From positions 558,001 through 622,000 of the forward strand of contig NZ_CP026948.1 in assembly GCF_003070865.1 (NCBI RefSeq): a stretch of DNA of 64,000 nucleotides, given 5' to 3'. Below are positions 1-8,571 of the stretch, one piece after another. This DNA is from Corynebacterium liangguodongii. Lineage in GTDB: Bacteria; Actinomycetota; Actinomycetes; Mycobacteriales; Mycobacteriaceae. The notes under the pieces are model-generated. The model saw only the letters and a program-made list of their open reading frames with translations. It was not told where the DNA came from and did not search any database. The translations under genes were made by a program, and so were the position numbers. Position 1 is the first letter of the stretch; the number at the start of each line of letters is the position of its first letter.

Positions 1-1
1 C

Positions 2-787
2 GCCTCCGCGAAAGACGCCAGCGACTTCTTCGAGCGCGTCGGAGGCCGGGTGTGCCTGAAGTCCCGCCGCGGCGGGTACGACGGCCACGGCGTGTGGTTT
101 CCTGACTCGCTCGAGGCGTTCACAGAGCTCGTGGAGAAGCTCGTGGGCGAGGGCGTGGAGCTCTACGCCGAGGAGAAGGTCCCCTTCGTCCGCGAGCTCT
201 CCGCAATGGTCGCGCGCAACCGCTCAGGCGAGGTCAAGGCCTGGCCGGTAGTCGAGTCCCGCCAAGCAGACGGGGTCTGCCGGGTGGCCATCTCGCCCGC
301 GCCGGGGCTTGACGCGGAGCGGGCGGCCGCCTGCCAGGGCTTCGCCGTGAAGATCGCCGAGGCACTCGACGTCACCGGCGTGCTCGCCGTCGAGCTTTTT
401 GAAACCGCAGACGCAGTGCTGGTCAACGAGCTGGCCATGCGACCCCACAACACCGGCCACTGGACCCAGGACGGGTGCGTGACATCGCAGTTCGAGCAGC
501 ACCTGCGCGCGGTGATCGACTGGCCGCTCGGCTCGACCGAACCCACCGCGCCGTACACGGTGATGGTCAACACCCTCGGCGGTGACTCCGACCCGGCCGT
601 GCCCATGCGCGAGCGCGTCGCCGCCGTGATGAAGAAATACCCAGAGGCCAAGGTCCACCTCTACGGCAAGGGCTATCGCCCGGGCCGCAAGATGGGCCAC
701 GTCAACGTCGCGGACGAGTCGCTCGAGCGCGCCCTCGACGTCGCCGAGGACGCCGCGCACTACATCATCAACGCACAATGGAGGTAA
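2..787 (+). CDS. purK: N5-carboxyaminoimidazole ribonucleotide synthase, C-terminal part (5' truncated by window)
   Basis: PurK uses ATP and bicarbonate to turn AIR into N5-CAIR in purine synthesis. The frame is open from base 2, so the N-terminus lies outside the window; the visible ~261 residues are the ATP-grasp part. They include a [12 protein letters not shown] loop, the ATP-grasp segment [29 protein letters not shown] and a C-terminal [10 protein letters not shown] motif typical of PurK. It ends INAQWR just before purE, whose ribosome-binding site lies in the last codons of purK, so the two are translationally linked. Family and pathway are established knowledge; truncation is only a window-edge effect. 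Confidence 0.95.
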   Translation, partial: ASAKDASDFFERVGGRVCLKSRRGGYDGHGVWFPDSLEAFTELVEKLVGEGVELYAEEKVPFVRELSAMVARNRSGEVKAWPVVESRQADGVCRVAISPAPGLDAERAAACQGFAVKIAEALDVTGVLAVELFETADAVLVNELAMRPHNTGHWTQDGCVTSQFEQHLRAVIDWPLGSTEPTAPYTVMVNTLGGDSDPAVPMRERVAAVMKKYPEAKVHLYGKGYRPGRKMGHVNVADESLERALDVAEDAAHYIINAQWR

Positions 788-789
788 GC

Positions 790-1290
790 ATGCAGCCAAT
801 TGTCGGACTGATCATGGGCTCCGATTCCGACTGGGACACCGTCGCCCCCGCCGCCGAGGTGCTCGCGCAGTTCTCCATCCCCTTCGAAGTCGGCGTCGTC
901 TCCGCCCACCGCACACCTGAGAAGATGCTCGCCTACGCCACGTCCGCCCACGGCCGTGGCCTAAAGGTCATCATCGCCTGCGCAGGGGGAGCCGCCCACT
1001 TACCCGGGATGGTCGCCGCGGCAACCCCGCTGCCGGTGATTGGCATCCCGCGCGCCTTAAAGGACTTAGACGGCCTCGACTCCCTGCTCTCCATCGTGCA
1101 GATGCCCGGCGGCGTGCCCGTGGCCACCGTCTCCATCGGCGGCGCGAAGAACGCCGGCCTGCTCGCCGCCCGCATCATCGGGGCTGGTGATCCGCAGGTG
1201 CTGGAGAAGATGTCCGCCTACCAGGCCGATATGGCCGCCGAGGTTGAGCGCAAGGACGAGGCGCTGCGCGCGCGCCTGCTTGGTGAATAG
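790..1290 (+). CDS. purE: N5-carboxyaminoimidazole ribonucleotide mutase
   Basis: PurE moves the carboxyl group of N5-CAIR to give CAIR, the step after PurK. The 166-residue protein has the class I PurE signatures GSDSDW near residue 11, SAHRTP near residue 42 (catalytic His) and [10 protein letters not shown] in the middle. A start 12 nt upstream (778) is in frame, but the ATG at 790 has the GGAGG of 780-784 five nt before it, so 790 is preferred. The length is normal for class I PurE. Its stop overlaps the next gene's GTG. Confidence 0.95.
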   Translation: MQPIVGLIMGSDSDWDTVAPAAEVLAQFSIPFEVGVVSAHRTPEKMLAYATSAHGRGLKVIIACAGGAAHLPGMVAAATPLPVIGIPRALKDLDGLDSLLSIVQMPGGVPVATVSIGGAKNAGLLAARIIGAGDPQVLEKMSAYQADMAAEVERKDEALRARLLGE

Positions 1291-1768
1291 CCCCATCGTC
1301 GTGCTCGGCGCCCGCGTCATCGGCGGGCGCCCCTCGCCGATGCTCGAGGCGCGATTATCCAGTGCGCTTACGCTCTGGAGCGCTGAGCCCTCGCGCGACA
1401 TTGTCGTCAGTGGGCACCGCGGGGAGGCCGCGGTGATGGCCGCCTGGCTTGCCCAGCGGGGGGTTGCCTCGGTGGTGGAGGAACCGCTGGCCCGCTCGAC
1501 CAACGAGAATCTGGAGAATTCCGCCGCGCTGTATCCCGGGGTGCGGTTGACGGTGGTGACTAGTTCCTTCCACGTCCCGCGCACCCGCGCGTGGGCGTGG
1601 CACTTAGGCATCCCGGTCGAGGTCGTGAGCGCGCCGACGCCGCGGCGCTCCCGGGCGAAGAACTATGCCCGGGAGGTCATCGCGCTGCCGCACTCCGTGG
1701 CGCGGGTGGTGTGGAGGCGGCTGCTCGCTTCCGCCTCAACCCGGAAGCCTAAGAATGGTCCGGGTTGA
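1283..1768 (+). CDS. YdcF/DUF218 family protein
   Basis: A 161-residue DUF218 (YdcF-like, SanA-like) protein. This family has a Rossmann-like fold and is linked to envelope functions, but the substrate is unknown. Visible signatures are the N-terminal [15 protein letters not shown] strand and loop, the acidic [11 protein letters not shown] segment, and [18 protein letters not shown], which is the most conserved part of the family. The GTG at 1283 overlaps the purE stop by 8 nt, so it sits in the purKE operon. No signal peptide or membrane segment is obvious. The purine operon placement is typical of corynebacteria and may be positional only. Confidence 0.82.
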   Translation: MNSPIVVLGARVIGGRPSPMLEARLSSALTLWSAEPSRDIVVSGHRGEAAVMAAWLAQRGVASVVEEPLARSTNENLENSAALYPGVRLTVVTSSFHVPRTRAWAWHLGIPVEVVSAPTPRRSRAKNYAREVIALPHSVARVVWRRLLASASTRKPKNGPG

Positions 1769-1805
1769 GGCGGAAAGACCGCGGGTTGAGGCGTCCGGGT
1801 TTACC

Positions 1806-2015
1806 CTAAGGGGCGGCGGCCCCGGCCGGGCCCTCGCGCCAGCGCAGCCAGCGGCGCACCAGCCACCAGGTGAGAACGCACAGCGCCCCGGCCAGCAGAC
1901 CCGGCCACAGCGCGGGGGAGGGCCGGAACAAGTTGAGCACCGCCTGAGCCAGCGCGAGAAGCGCGAAGAAGCCCACGAAGCCGATGAGGGTTTGCCACAG
2001 CAGGTCGCGGCGCAT
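1806..2015 (-). CDS. Small membrane protein, likely MusI-type partner of a sugar ABC importer
   Basis: A 69-residue protein with two hydrophobic segments (about residues 7-29 and 38-52, WPGLLAGALCVLTWWLV) and a basic C-terminus (RRWLRWR). Its ATG overlaps the stop of the upstream permease by one base (TGATG), so it is the last gene of the importer operon. In C. glutamicum the maltose importer MusEFGK needs an extra small membrane protein, MusI; position, size and topology fit this, but the sequence identity is inferred rather than recognised with certainty. It could instead be an unrelated small membrane protein. Confidence 0.6.
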   Translation of the reverse strand: MRRDLLWQTLIGFVGFFALLALAQAVLNLFRPSPALWPGLLAGALCVLTWWLVRRWLRWREGPAGAAAP

Positions 2016-2836
2016 CAGCCCTTCACTCCGCCCGCGGTCAAACCCGAGACGATACGGCGCTGAAAGACGAGCACCATGATGATCAGCGGCACTGTGACCA
2101 GGGAGCCGGCGGCCATGATCGCAGCATAGGGGTATTCGAACGCGCTCGGGCCGCTAAAGCGCGCAATCGCCACGGTGACAGGCTCGGTGGCGGTGGTGGA
2201 GAGCTGGCGGGCCAGCATGAACTCGTTCCAGGTGGTGATGAACGCGAGGATCGCGGTGGTGAAGATCGCCGGGGCGGCCAGGGGGAGGAGCACGAGGCGG
2301 AAGGCCTGGGCGCGGGTGGCGCCGTCGACACGCGCGGCCTGCTCGAGCTCCCACGGCAGCTGCTGGAAAAACGACACCAGGGTGTAGATGGTCAGCGGCA
2401 GCGCGAAGGAGATGTTCGGGATGATCATCGCGCGGTAGGTGCCAATCCAGCCGAGGTCGCCGAAGAGCTGGAACAGCGGGGTGACCAGGGCGATGCCGGG
2501 GAACATGGAGGCGGCGAGGATGACGCCGGTGACGACGCCCTTGCCGGGGAAGTCGAGCCGCGCGATGGCGTAGGCGGTAAACACTCCGACTGCCACCGCG
2601 ATCAGGGTCGTCGATAAGGAAATGAGCAGAGAGTTGCCGATCGCGCCGAGGAAGTCGTTGCCCTTGTCCGTGGCCAGGGCGTCGCGGAAGTTATCCAGCG
2701 TGACGTGGGTCGGCCAAGGGGTGGTATCAAAAGTGTGCGCACTATCGCGCAGCGCGGTGATAAGCATCCAGTAGAAGGGTGCGAGACCCCAGAACATGAT
2801 GAATAACACCCCGGCGTAGTGGACGAACTTTTTCAT
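2015..2836 (-). CDS. musG: Sugar ABC transporter permease, MalG family (MusG-like)
   Basis: Inner-membrane permease of 273 residues with six predicted spans, starting MKKFVHYAGVLFIMFWGLAPFYWM. The EAA loop that contacts the ATPase is clear: ELEQAARVDGATRAQAFR, about residues 165-182. MalG-family permeases pair with a MalF-type partner to pass maltose or other oligosaccharides. The ATG overlaps the stop of the upstream permease by 4 nt (ATGA). The ATPase gene is not in this window, so it must lie elsewhere, as musK does in C. glutamicum. The symbol is by synteny and family; the sugar transported is inferred. Confidence 0.8.
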   Translation of the reverse strand: MKKFVHYAGVLFIMFWGLAPFYWMLITALRDSAHTFDTTPWPTHVTLDNFRDALATDKGNDFLGAIGNSLLISLSTTLIAVAVGVFTAYAIARLDFPGKGVVTGVILAASMFPGIALVTPLFQLFGDLGWIGTYRAMIIPNISFALPLTIYTLVSFFQQLPWELEQAARVDGATRAQAFRLVLLPLAAPAIFTTAILAFITTWNEFMLARQLSTTATEPVTVAIARFSGPSAFEYPYAAIMAAGSLVTVPLIIMVLVFQRRIVSGLTAGGVKG

Positions 2837-3807
2837 CGCGAATCCTCCTTCGCTTCACGACGCCCACCGCCGACGTCCGCGCCGAGGAAACGAATCATGA
2901 TGAACGCGACGGCGAAGATGAGCAGGAAAATCAGTGTGGAAAGGGCCGAGGCCGAGTTGAAGTTGCCCTGGCGCATGTCTTCGACGACGAGCTGGGAGAT
3001 CGTCGCCGTCGGCGAGTTGGAGGAACCGGAGATCATGATCACCGGCAGGTCGTACATGCGCAGCGCGTCGAGGGTGCGGAAGAGCACGGCGACCATGAGC
3101 GCCGGGCGCACGAGCGGCAGGGTGATCCGGGTGAACTGCTGCCAGCGGGTCGCGCCGTCGACACGCGCGGCCTCATAGACCTCCCGCGGGATCATCTGCA
3201 ACCCGGCGAGGATGAGCAGGGCCATAAACGGGGCGGTCTTCCACACGTCCGCAATGATCACCGCGGTGCGCGCCGCCCAGGGGTCTGTCGTCCACGCGAT
3301 GTCGGCGCCGAGCAGGGAATTAATGATGCCGGCGGGAGCGAACATGAACTGCCACAGCTTCGCCGTTACCGCCGTCGGGATTGCCCAGGGGATGAGCACC
3401 GCGGCGCGGATGAACGCTCGGCCGCGCGACTCGGTGTTCATGATTAGCGCCATGGCCATGCCGAGGGCAGTCTCCAACAAGACCGTGACCACGGTGAAGA
3501 ACAAGGTAATGCCCACCGCCGGCCAGAAATCCGTGGACAACACGCCGGGCGGGCAGGTGCCGATCACGCCGGTGGGCGACATGCACCGGTTGGTGATCCA
3601 GTACAGGTAGTTCTCCAACCCGGCGAACCCGCCGTCGGTAAACAGGCCCGTTGCCGGATCGAGGCGGCGGTTGCCCTGGAAGGACAAGATGATCGCCCGG
3701 ATGATGGGGTAGCCGATCACCACGGCGAGCACGGCGAGCGCGGGGGCGGTCAGCAGCGCGGCGCGGCCGGTATCTGAGCGGCGGGGTTGAGCGGTAGCAG
3801 TGGTCAT
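2833..3807 (-). CDS. musF: Sugar ABC transporter permease, MalF family (MusF-like)
   Basis: Inner-membrane permease of about 324 residues. The first span is LLTAPALAVLAVVIGYPIIRAIIL, followed by a periplasmic loop with two Cys (CMSPTGVIGTCPPG) and an EAA loop EVYEAARVDGATRWQQFTR near the C-terminal third. The reading frame is open up to 3870, but the extra N-terminus overlaps an intercistronic hairpin; the ATG at 3807 (MTTATAQPRR) gives a normal family start. It couples to the MalG-type gene by an ATGA overlap. It lies about 100 nt after the binding-protein gene, separated by a stem-loop that likely lowers permease expression. Confidence 0.82.
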   Translation of the reverse strand: MTTATAQPRRSDTGRAALLTAPALAVLAVVIGYPIIRAIILSFQGNRRLDPATGLFTDGGFAGLENYLYWITNRCMSPTGVIGTCPPGVLSTDFWPAVGITLFFTVVTVLLETALGMAMALIMNTESRGRAFIRAAVLIPWAIPTAVTAKLWQFMFAPAGIINSLLGADIAWTTDPWAARTAVIIADVWKTAPFMALLILAGLQMIPREVYEAARVDGATRWQQFTRITLPLVRPALMVAVLFRTLDALRMYDLPVIMISGSSNSPTATISQLVVEDMRQGNFNSASALSTLIFLLIFAVAFIMIRFLGADVGGGRREAKEDSR

Positions 3808-3844
3808 CAGGATCTTTTCGTTGCGTCTGGGGGCTTGAGACGGG

Positions 3845-3885
3845 GAAACGCCCGTCCCCGATCGTCTCACGGGTTCGGGCGTTTC
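3845..3885 (-). terminator. Intercistronic stem-loop between binding protein and permease genes
   Basis: GAAACGCCCG at 3845-3854 and CGGGCGTTTC at 3876-3885 form a perfect 10-bp stem with a 21-nt loop. No T-run follows on the minus strand, so it is not a strong intrinsic terminator. Such hairpins behind binding-protein genes usually protect the upstream message and give partial termination, so that binding protein outnumbers permease. Confidence 0.65.
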
Positions 3886-3907
3886 GCTACGCGGGCTGCG
3901 GGCCCTC

Positions 3908-5179
3908 CTAGGAGCCGGCGGCCTGGCGGATCGCGGCGGCCATGTCGCGGGTCGCGTCGTCGACGCTCTTGCCCGCGGTCAGCGCCGCGTACGCGTTGTC
4001 CTGGATGGCCTTGGAGATCGCCGGGTAGAACGGCGAGACCGGGCGCGGCTTGGCGTTTTCCAGAGACTCCTTCAGCGCCGGCAGGTAGGGCTGCTGGGAG
4101 ATCAGCTCGGCGTCGTCGTATATCGAGGCGAGCACCGGCGGGAAGGAGGCCGCGGCGAAGGAGCGCTGGTTGTCCTCGTTGATGATGAACTCGATGAAGT
4201 CGCGGGCCGTGGCCTTGTTCTTCGAGTGGATGTTGATGCCGTTGTTGTAGCCGCCGAGGGTGGACACGCCCACGCCGTCCTTGCCCACGAGCGGCTGGAC
4301 CTCGACGCCGACGCCGGCCTCGACCGCGTTGGCGTACATGTAGGGCCAGTTGATGGCAAACGCGGTCTTGCCCTCGGTAAAGGCGAGGTTGGTCTCCTCT
4401 TCCGTGGCGGCGGTGGAGGCCTTGGAGATGGTGCCGTCTGCGTAGGCGTCGACAAGCGCCTGGATGCCCTCCTTGGACTGCGGCGACTCGACGGCGGGCG
4501 CGCCGGAGGCATCGAGCGCCTCGCCGCCGAAGCCGTTGATGAAGCCCAGTGTGTTCACTGTCAGGCCCTCGTACTGCTTGAGCTGGGTGGTCAGGCAGTC
4601 GGCGTTGTTCACGGCCTTGCAGGCGGAGGTGATGTCGGCGAACTTTTGCGGGGCTTGAGCGGCAAGCTCAGTGTTGCGGAAGAGCAACTGGCCGTTGGTG
4701 TTTTGCGGCAGGGCGTAGAGCTTGCCGCCGTAGGTGGCGGAGTCGACGGTGGCCTGCAGCAGCTTGGAGGTATCGACCCCGAGCTCGCCCTCGAGCGGGG
4801 CGAGCCACTGGTTCGCGGCGAAGTCGGCGGTCCAGACCACGTCGAGCGCCATGACGTCGTAGTCGGAGTTGCCCGCCTGCAGCGACTGCACGAGGGTATC
4901 GCGCTGGTCGTCGGCCTCGCCGGCGAGCTCTTTGAGGGTGACCTGCTCGTCCGGGTGCTCGGAGTTCCACTTCTCGATGACCGGGATGAGCTTGTCCGTG
5001 TCGTTGCGGCCCATCGCGAAGGTGATGGGGCCGCGGCCCTGCGCATCAGCTACCGGGGCCGCCGAGCCGCCCTGGGGCCCTTCCTGGGAGCCGCAGGAGA
5101 CGAGCGCCGCCGAGCCGATGGCGGCGGTGAGGATCACGGCGGGGACGCGCAGCCGACGCCGGGTGGAAGAGGAGAACAT
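3908..5179 (-). CDS. musE: Sugar-binding lipoprotein of ABC importer (MusE-like)
   Basis: A 423-residue extracytoplasmic solute-binding protein (family 1). The signal sequence runs FSSSTRRRLRVPAVILTAAIGSA and ends in a lipobox ALVSC, so the mature protein is lipid-anchored. Further motifs are TFAMGRNDTDKLIPVIEKWN, YDVMALDVVWTADFAAN and GKTAFAINWPYM, all typical of maltose/trehalose-type binding proteins. The ATG at 5179 is chosen over an in-frame GTG at 5188 because a GAAAGG ribosome-binding site lies about 8 nt before the ATG and overlaps the GTG. It is the first gene of the importer operon, behind a palindrome that could be its operator. Confidence 0.85.
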   Translation of the reverse strand: MFSSSTRRRLRVPAVILTAAIGSAALVSCGSQEGPQGGSAAPVADAQGRGPITFAMGRNDTDKLIPVIEKWNSEHPDEQVTLKELAGEADDQRDTLVQSLQAGNSDYDVMALDVVWTADFAANQWLAPLEGELGVDTSKLLQATVDSATYGGKLYALPQNTNGQLLFRNTELAAQAPQKFADITSACKAVNNADCLTTQLKQYEGLTVNTLGFINGFGGEALDASGAPAVESPQSKEGIQALVDAYADGTISKASTAATEEETNLAFTEGKTAFAINWPYMYANAVEAGVGVEVQPLVGKDGVGVSTLGGYNNGINIHSKNKATARDFIEFIINEDNQRSFAAASFPPVLASIYDDAELISQQPYLPALKESLENAKPRPVSPFYPAISKAIQDNAYAALTAGKSVDDATRDMAAAIRQAAGS

Positions 5180-5212
5180 GTGGGGCACCTTTCTCGGTCG
5201 TTTGGTGCCTTT

Positions 5213-5218
5213 AATGTA
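5213..5218 (-). promoter_or_regulatory. Likely -10 box of the importer operon
   Basis: TACATT on the minus strand fits TANNNT and lies about 33 nt before the binding-protein ATG. The -35 region falls at the edge of the palindrome at 5239-5260. Confidence 0.5.
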
Positions 5219-5238
5219 GTTATGCGCAGCAATTCCCC

Positions 5239-5260
5239 GGTAAAAATCCAGCGTTTTACC
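5239..5260. promoter_or_regulatory. Palindromic operator candidate upstream of the importer operon
   Basis: GGTAAAA (5239-5245) and TTTTACC (5254-5260) are perfect inverted repeats with an 8-nt spacer. The site overlaps the expected -35 region of the importer promoter, which suits a repressor of the LacI or GntR kind. The binding protein is not known from this sequence. Confidence 0.5.
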
Positions 5261-5300
5261 CCCAAGCAGGGGGAGTGTCGCGCCGGAATCGGGCAGGCGG

Positions 5301-5981
5301 CTACTCGCGGGAGAGATAGTGCGTGACGTTTTCGGCCTCTGCGATCGCGCGCAGCCGCTCCGTGGAGTTCAGGCCCAGGCAGGCCACCACCGAGCCGCCG
5401 GCCGCCAGCGGGGCGAGCAGACGCTTATCGACGTCCACTCGGTCTCGCCACGGATCGACCATGTAGCGGTGGGCGCCGAGCTCCCCATCGGCGTAGGCAG
5501 CAAGCGCGGGGGAGTCGCCGAGATAGCTATCCCCGTAGAAGCGCACCGTGGGCCCGAAATCGACCGTGCCCTCCGGCAGCTGCCCGCCGGATTCGATCAC
5601 GCCGCGGCCGAAGGGATCGGGGGAGACCACGACGACATCGCGCGCGGCGGCATAGGAGGGCGCGGCCTCGACGGTGGTGAAGACGAGCGCGGGCGCGGCC
5701 TGCTCCTCTGCCGCGTCCGTCTCGCCGGCAAACACCGGCTTACGGGAGGAGTTGATCACGCCGAGCGCGATGACCGCGAGCTGCCACGAGGCCGGGAGGT
5801 CGATGAGCACCGTTGCGCCGGGCTCGAGCTCGAACTCCTCGTCGAGCATGTTCGCGATCTTCGCCGCCCAGTTATCCAGCGTAAGGGCGGAGAACTCCAT
5901 CCTCGTGCCCGCCGCCTCGTCGTAGACCGTGAGCCTGGGTGCCTGGGGGTGGTGCGCAAGCAGGGGTGCCATGATGCTCAT
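5301..5981 (-). CDS. TIGR03089 family protein (truncated acyl-CoA-synthetase-like)
   Basis: A 226-residue actinobacterial protein resembling the N-terminal part of AMP-dependent synthetases (FSALTLDNWAAKIANMLDEEFELEPGATVLIDLPASWQ), but lacking the AMP-binding motifs of the full enzymes. It is next to the LCP and rhamnosyltransferase genes in related genomes too, which hints at a cell-envelope role, but no activity is established. The ATG at 5981 is 8 nt after a TATGAT box, so it is probably leaderless. The 3' end lies 121 nt from the importer promoter, on the same strand. Confidence 0.8.
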   Translation of the reverse strand: MSIMAPLLAHHPQAPRLTVYDEAAGTRMEFSALTLDNWAAKIANMLDEEFELEPGATVLIDLPASWQLAVIALGVINSSRKPVFAGETDAAEEQAAPALVFTTVEAAPSYAAARDVVVVSPDPFGRGVIESGGQLPEGTVDFGPTVRFYGDSYLGDSPALAAYADGELGAHRYMVDPWRDRVDVDKRLLAPLAAGGSVVACLGLNSTERLRAIAEAENVTHYLSRE

Positions 5982-5989
5982 GTGCGCCC

Positions 5990-5995
5990 ATCATA
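5990..5995 (-). promoter_or_regulatory. Leaderless promoter -10 for TIGR03089 gene
   Basis: TATGAT on the minus strand, 8 nt before the ATG at 5981. There is no ribosome-binding site. Confidence 0.6.
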
Positions 5996-5999
5996 GGGC

Positions 6000-7601
6000 C
6001 TAGTTCACGCAGCGCGGCCCGTCGCCGCCAGCGTCGATTTCGGGGGCGACTACGGCGGTGCCGAAATCCTCCCCGGGGGTCCCCACGGCGTCCTCGGGGG
6101 AGGGTTGCGCCGAGGTCGCCGTGGCGGCCGCGGCGGAGACCGGCCCGGCGTAGTCGCCCGCCACGACGACGACGAGGCTACCCGGCTCCAGGCCCTCGTT
6201 TGCCGTCACGGGCAGCCCGCCGAGCATCTGCGCGAGGGCCTGGGCCGCGGGGTCTTCCGCGTCGAGCGCGACGACCTGGGATTGCGAGTAGACGCCGGGC
6301 ACGGCGTTGGAGACTTCCGCAATATCGACGCCGCGCTCCTTCAGCCAGCCGGCCACGCCGCCGGCCTGCCCGTCGGTCTCCCCGGCGTTGAGTGCGTAGA
6401 TGGTAGCGCCCGTCAGCGCGTCGGCCCCGGCGGGCGCCGCGGGCGCGGCGCCGTCCTCGGGGGCGGGCTCCGGTGGTCTCACGGCGGCGTCCATGAAGTC
6501 GTGCACCTGGGAGACGTCGACGGTGACGATGGATTCTCCGTAATCGCCCACCCCGTCGACCGAGGTGACCGGGATGGTGGTGAAGGTCACGTCGCCGGCC
6601 GCGAGCCCGGACATCTGCTGGGCGAACTTCACGACGTCCCAGCCCTCGTCGAGGGTGACTGAGCGCTCCGCGGCGCTGGCGAGCTCGCGCAGCTTGCTCG
6701 GGTTTGCCAGCGTGCCCGCCGAGAGCGTCTTGTGGACCAGCGAGGCCATGTAGACCTGCTGGCGCACGATCCGGTCGAGGTCGCCGCGCGGCAGGTCGTG
6801 GCGCTGGCGGACGAAGGAGAGCGCCTGGGCGCCGCTGAGGGTCTGCTCCCCGGCGGGGAACTTCGCCCCGGAGAGCGGCTCGTCGACGGGGGCGTTGAGG
6901 CACACGTCGACGCCGCCGACGGCGTCGGTGAGCAGCGCGAAGCCGAGCAGGCCCACCTGGGCAAAGTGGTCGACCTCCACGCCGGTGAGGTCCGCCACGG
7001 CGTCGATCAGCCCCTCCTGGCCCGCGCGCGCGACGCGCTTTTCCAGCTCCGGGCCCTCGGAGGCGCCGCCCGCGAGCTGGCGCTCGCGCTCCTTGGCGGC
7101 GTAGGAGGCGTAGACGCCGTTGATTTTCATGTTGCCGAACTCGTCGTGGTGGATGTAGGTATCGCGCGGGATCGACACCGCGGTGGCGCGGGAGCCATCG
7201 TCGGGGATGCGGATGACCATGATCGTGTCGGTATTGATCTCGCCGTCGGCGACACCGGCGTTGAGCCGGGCAAGCTCGTCCTCGCTCAGCGGGTTGCCTT
7301 GGGCGTCGGTACGCGAATCCGACCCGACGAGCAAGATGTCGACGGCCCCATCGAGGCTGTCCGCGCCGCCCTCGCGCAGCTGCAGCTCGGAGGCGCTGAG
7401 CTGGCCGCCGAGGCGGCCGACGGAGAAGTAGCCGATTCCGGAGATCGCGATGATGGCCGCGGAGGTGGCGGCGAGGGCGCCTTTGAGCACAGGGTGTCCG
7501 GCCTGGGAGATGTCGCGCACCCGGGAGGGGGCGGGCTGGATGTCTCGCGCGCGGCGCTGAGCGGGCCGTGCTGGCCCGGAGTTGTCTGTGTTGACGCTCA
7601 C
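6000..7601 (-). CDS. lcpA: LytR-CpsA-Psr family cell-wall ligase with LytR_C domain
   Basis: LCP proteins attach arabinogalactan to peptidoglycan from lipid-linked precursors in corynebacteria. The 533-residue protein has a basic cytoplasmic N-terminus, one span (about residues 38-60, GALAATSAAIIAISGIGYF), then the LCP domain with VDILLVGSDSRTD, VSIPRDTYI (Arg and Asp), HFAQVGLLGFALLTDAVGGV and the FVRQRHDLPRGDLDRIVRQQ motif, and finally a LytR_C domain (about residues 395-490). It lies divergent from wbbL as in C. glutamicum, where this gene is lcpA. The GTG at 7601 is 7 nt after TATACT, so the mRNA is likely leaderless. Confidence 0.88.
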   Translation of the reverse strand: MSVNTDNSGPARPAQRRARDIQPAPSRVRDISQAGHPVLKGALAATSAAIIAISGIGYFSVGRLGGQLSASELQLREGGADSLDGAVDILLVGSDSRTDAQGNPLSEDELARLNAGVADGEINTDTIMVIRIPDDGSRATAVSIPRDTYIHHDEFGNMKINGVYASYAAKERERQLAGGASEGPELEKRVARAGQEGLIDAVADLTGVEVDHFAQVGLLGFALLTDAVGGVDVCLNAPVDEPLSGAKFPAGEQTLSGAQALSFVRQRHDLPRGDLDRIVRQQVYMASLVHKTLSAGTLANPSKLRELASAAERSVTLDEGWDVVKFAQQMSGLAAGDVTFTTIPVTSVDGVGDYGESIVTVDVSQVHDFMDAAVRPPEPAPEDGAAPAAPAGADALTGATIYALNAGETDGQAGGVAGWLKERGVDIAEVSNAVPGVYSQSQVVALDAEDPAAQALAQMLGGLPVTANEGLEPGSLVVVVAGDYAGPVSAAAATATSAQPSPEDAVGTPGEDFGTAVVAPEIDAGGDGPRCVN

Positions 7602-7608
7602 CCACGGG

Positions 7609-7614
7609 AGTATA
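7609..7614 (-). promoter_or_regulatory. Leaderless promoter -10 for the LCP gene
   Basis: TATACT on the minus strand, 7 nt before the GTG at 7601. Confidence 0.65.
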
Positions 7615-7669
7615 CGACATTGCCCGGCGGGTATCCGCGCCGCAACCGGGCATTTCGCGCCGTAGGCGC

Positions 7670-7675
7670 TAGGCT
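7670..7675 (+). promoter_or_regulatory. Leaderless promoter -10 for wbbL
   Basis: TAGGCT (TANNNT), 9 nt before the GTG at 7685; the spacer has no ribosome-binding site. Confidence 0.6.
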
Positions 7676-7684
7676 CGTGTCATT

Positions 7685-8566
7685 GTGACTACTCGTGATG
7701 CGCCGCTTGCCGTAATAACGGTGACGTTTTCCCCGGGACGCCACCTCGACGCGCTCGCCCGCTCGCTCCCGGAGGCGTGCTCCCGCCCGTTTATTGTGGT
7801 GTGTGCGGACAATGGCTCGACCGACGGCGCGCCCGAGGCTCTCGCTGCCGGGCGGGAGGACGTGGAGGTGCTGCGCACGGGCGGCAACATCGGCTACGGC
7901 GCGGCGATTAATGCGGCGGCGCGGTGGCTCGAGGGGCGTCGCCACGCGGGCGAGATAGACGGCGAGTACTTCCTTATCACCAACCCCGACGTGCGCTTTT
8001 TGCCCGGGTCCATCGACGAGCTCGCCGCGTGCCTGCGGCGCCGGCCGGAGGCGGGCGCGGTGGGGCCGAGGATCGAGGAGGAGGACGGACGGGCCTACCC
8101 GAGCGCGCGCGAGGTCCCCGGGCTCTTTACGGGCATCGGGCACGCTCTGCTCTCCGGTCTCTGGCCGTCCAACCCGTTTAGCGCCGCCTACCGCGCGGAG
8201 CGCGACATGGACACCGAGCGCGTCGCCGGGTGGCTCTCCGGGTCGTGCCTGATGGTGCGGTGGGACGCCTTCGACGCGGTCGGGGGGTTCGACGAGCGCT
8301 ACTTCATGTACCTCGAAGACGTCGACTTCGGCGATCGGCTCACCCGCGCCGGGTGGCGCAACGTGTACTGCCCCTCGGCGGTTATCCACCATGATCAAGG
8401 TCACGTCGCGGGGCGACACGCGCGTGTCACGGTGCCCGCCCACCACGCCTCCGCGTACCGTTTCCAGGCAGACCGTCACCCGGCCTGGTGGCAGGCGCCG
8501 CTGCGCGGGGCCCTCTGGCTCGGGCTGAGGGCACGCGCCGCACTCGAGCTAGCGAAAGGTACCTAA
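7685..8566 (+). CDS. wbbL: Rhamnosyltransferase of the arabinogalactan linker
   Basis: GT2-family enzyme of 293 residues that adds rhamnose to decaprenyl-PP-GlcNAc, making the linker on which arabinogalactan is built. Visible GT-A motifs: VITVTFSPGRHLDALARSL at the N-terminus, CADNGSTDGAPE (nucleotide binding), NIGYGAAIN, ITNPDVRFLPGS (DxD-like NPD), and the acceptor-side FMYLEDVDFGDRLTRAGW with the ED pair. It starts with a leaderless-type GTG and is followed after 5 nt by the mannose-1-phosphate guanylyltransferase gene. Gene order matches the M. tuberculosis wbbL1-manB region, which supports the call. Confidence 0.88.
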   Translation: MTTRDAPLAVITVTFSPGRHLDALARSLPEACSRPFIVVCADNGSTDGAPEALAAGREDVEVLRTGGNIGYGAAINAAARWLEGRRHAGEIDGEYFLITNPDVRFLPGSIDELAACLRRRPEAGAVGPRIEEEDGRAYPSAREVPGLFTGIGHALLSGLWPSNPFSAAYRAERDMDTERVAGWLSGSCLMVRWDAFDAVGGFDERYFMYLEDVDFGDRLTRAGWRNVYCPSAVIHHDQGHVAGRHARVTVPAHHASAYRFQADRHPAWWQAPLRGALWLGLRARAALELAKGT

Positions 8567-8571
8567 GTTAT

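Noticed and set aside
1..5179. ATPase gene (musK-like) for the importer
   Set aside because: No ABC ATPase frame near the importer operon; it must be outside the window.
6178..7653. Long minus-strand frame of 491 codons over the LCP gene, Arg-rich
   Set aside because: It is a shadow of the real LCP frame in GC-rich DNA; Arg-rich composition and no family pattern.
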